This document shows, in pieces, positions 4,764 through 5,560 of a stretch of 5,560 nucleotides of DNA. A program made the translations under genes and the position numbers. This DNA is from Chlamydiota bacterium. Its GTDB lineage: Bacteria > Chlamydiota > Chlamydiia > Chlamydiales > SM23-39. The stretch is from NCBI GenBank assembly GCA_027449725.1, contig DAIDLB010000147.1:1-5560 (forward strand), given 5' to 3'. Each line of letters starts with the position of its first letter. Positions within the stretch are counted from its first letter, which is position 1. Under the pieces are notes generated by a model. The model made no database searches. It saw only the letters and a list, made by a program, of their open reading frames with translations, and was not told where the DNA came from.

Positions 4764-5560
4764 TGAACAGCGTCATTTTAGGGGCCGGCTATCTGGGCGG
4801 GCAGGTCGCCTCCCTGTGGAGCAAGAAACACCACCACGTCACCGCCACCACGCGCGCGCCCGAACGGCTTCCCGAACTCGCCCACGCCGCCCAAAAGTGC
4901 GTCGTCCTCAAAGAAGTGACGGAAGAGAGCCTCGCTCCCCTCCTCTTCGAAAATGACACGATCCTCGTCACCATCGGCGCCTCCAGCCCCGACAACTACG
5001 AATCGGCCTACCTCCACACGGCTCACGTCATCCGCCACCTCGCCGTCAAAAGCAAAATCCACCGCCGCCTGATCTATACCAGCAGCACCTCCGTCTACGG
5101 CGACCACCAAGGCCTCTGGGTCGATGAAAACTCCGAACTCAGGCCCAAATCGGACAAAGTCAAAATCCTCATCGAAACCGAACAGCTCTACAGCTCCCTC
5201 AAAGACCTCGGCTGGCACGTCTGCATCTTCCGCCTCGCCGAACTCTACGGCCCCGGCCGCGAAATCTCGCTCCGCCTCCGCTCCCAAAGAAACTCCCCCC
5301 TCCCCGGCAGCGGCGCTAACTACTCCAACATGATCCACCGCGACGACGCCGTCCTCGCCATCGACTACGCCCTCAAACACCACCTCACCGGCATCTACAA
5401 CCTCGCCGACGACGACCACCCCACCCGCCAACAGCTCTACCAACAGATCGCAGACACCCTCTCCCTTCCCCCGCCCAAGTGGGACCCCACCTACGACACC
5501 TTCCACGCCGGCAACAAGCGCGTCTCCAACCACAAGATCAAATCCGAAGGATTCGCCTTC
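4763..5560 (+). CDS. NAD(P)-binding SDR/epimerase-like protein (YeeZ-like), 3' end cut off by the window
   Basis: 266 codons are visible with no stop before the window end. The N terminus, MNSVILGAGYLGGQVA, is a Rossmann nucleotide-binding fold with GxGxxG at G7, G9 and G12. IYTSSTSVYGD (104-114) is the extended-SDR serine strand, FRLAELYGPGRE (156-167) the usual substrate-side segment, and NMIHRDDAVLAI (189-200) and IYNLADDDHPT (211-221) are typical of the epimerase/dehydratase family. GNKRVSNHKIKSEGF at the end is close to the family's C terminus, so about 20 residues are missing. The classical YxxxK pair is absent: K132 and L136 stand there by my alignment, as expected for atypical members, so the substrate is unknown. 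The ATG at 4763 shares its A with the upstream TGA stop and has AAAGG 6 nt before it; the ATG at 4760 is also in frame but too close. Third codon positions are 72 % C. Confidence 0.85.
   Translation, partial: MNSVILGAGYLGGQVASLWSKKHHHVTATTRAPERLPELAHAAQKCVVLKEVTEESLAPLLFENDTILVTIGASSPDNYESAYLHTAHVIRHLAVKSKIHRRLIYTSSTSVYGDHQGLWVDENSELRPKSDKVKILIETEQLYSSLKDLGWHVCIFRLAELYGPGREISLRLRSQRNSPLPGSGANYSNMIHRDDAVLAIDYALKHHLTGIYNLADDDHPTRQQLYQQIADTLSLPPPKWDPTYDTFHAGNKRVSNHKIKSEGFAF

Noticed and set aside
4778..5533. 251-codon open frame on the minus strand opposite the SDR-like gene
   Set aside because: Its Val/Gly/Asp/Glu-only composition is the mirror of the C-rich codons of the plus-strand gene, which has clear family motifs.
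1..5560. CRISPR array, tRNA/rRNA genes, insertion sequence with transposase
   Set aside because: No regularly spaced direct repeats, cloverleaf-like sequence or transposase motifs were seen on either strand.

Overview
The window is gene-dense and clearly above 50 % GC within genes. It looks like chromosome from a member of the PVC group, most likely a Chlamydiota lineage outside the classical Chlamydiaceae. The grounds are remembered family resemblance, not a search: the pyruvate dehydrogenase E1 alpha and the DnaQ-like exonuclease read like their chlamydial counterparts. The assignment is moderate in confidence.

Left part (1-3595, minus strand). A compact operon encodes three subunits of the pyruvate dehydrogenase complex in the order pdhA (E1 alpha), pdhB (E1 beta), pdhC (E2). 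pdhA and pdhB overlap by one base, and pdhC follows 43 bases after pdhB. Together they turn pyruvate, NAD+ and CoA into acetyl-CoA, CO2 and NADH; the E3 subunit (lipoamide dehydrogenase) is not in the window. After pdhC comes a GC-rich repeat block with a 9-bp perfect inverted repeat. It is followed by the first 65 codons of an unrecognised gene that leaves the window at base 1.

Middle (3596-4067). This divergent intergenic region holds the most unusual structure here. A 53-aa lipoprotein gene on the minus strand (3811-3972) has a clean lipobox. A good sigma70-like promoter (CTGACA, 17 bp, TATATG) has its -35 box on the lipoprotein stop codon. A very large imperfect inverted repeat (3609-3775, 61 matched positions between 74- and 71-nt arms) fills almost the whole predicted 5' leader of pdhABC. 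Each arm is itself roughly palindromic around TTGGCCAA, so the leader RNA could fold as one long hairpin or as two separate ones.

Right part (4068-5560, plus strand). A DnaQ-family 3'-5' exonuclease with a C-terminal DUF3820-like domain overlaps the start of an NAD(P)-binding short-chain dehydrogenase/epimerase-like protein. The latter is cut off by the window end about 20 residues before its expected C terminus. It shows extreme use of C-ending codons and lacks the usual YxxxK catalytic pair.

No RNA gene, CRISPR array, insertion sequence with transposase, or phage gene was seen.
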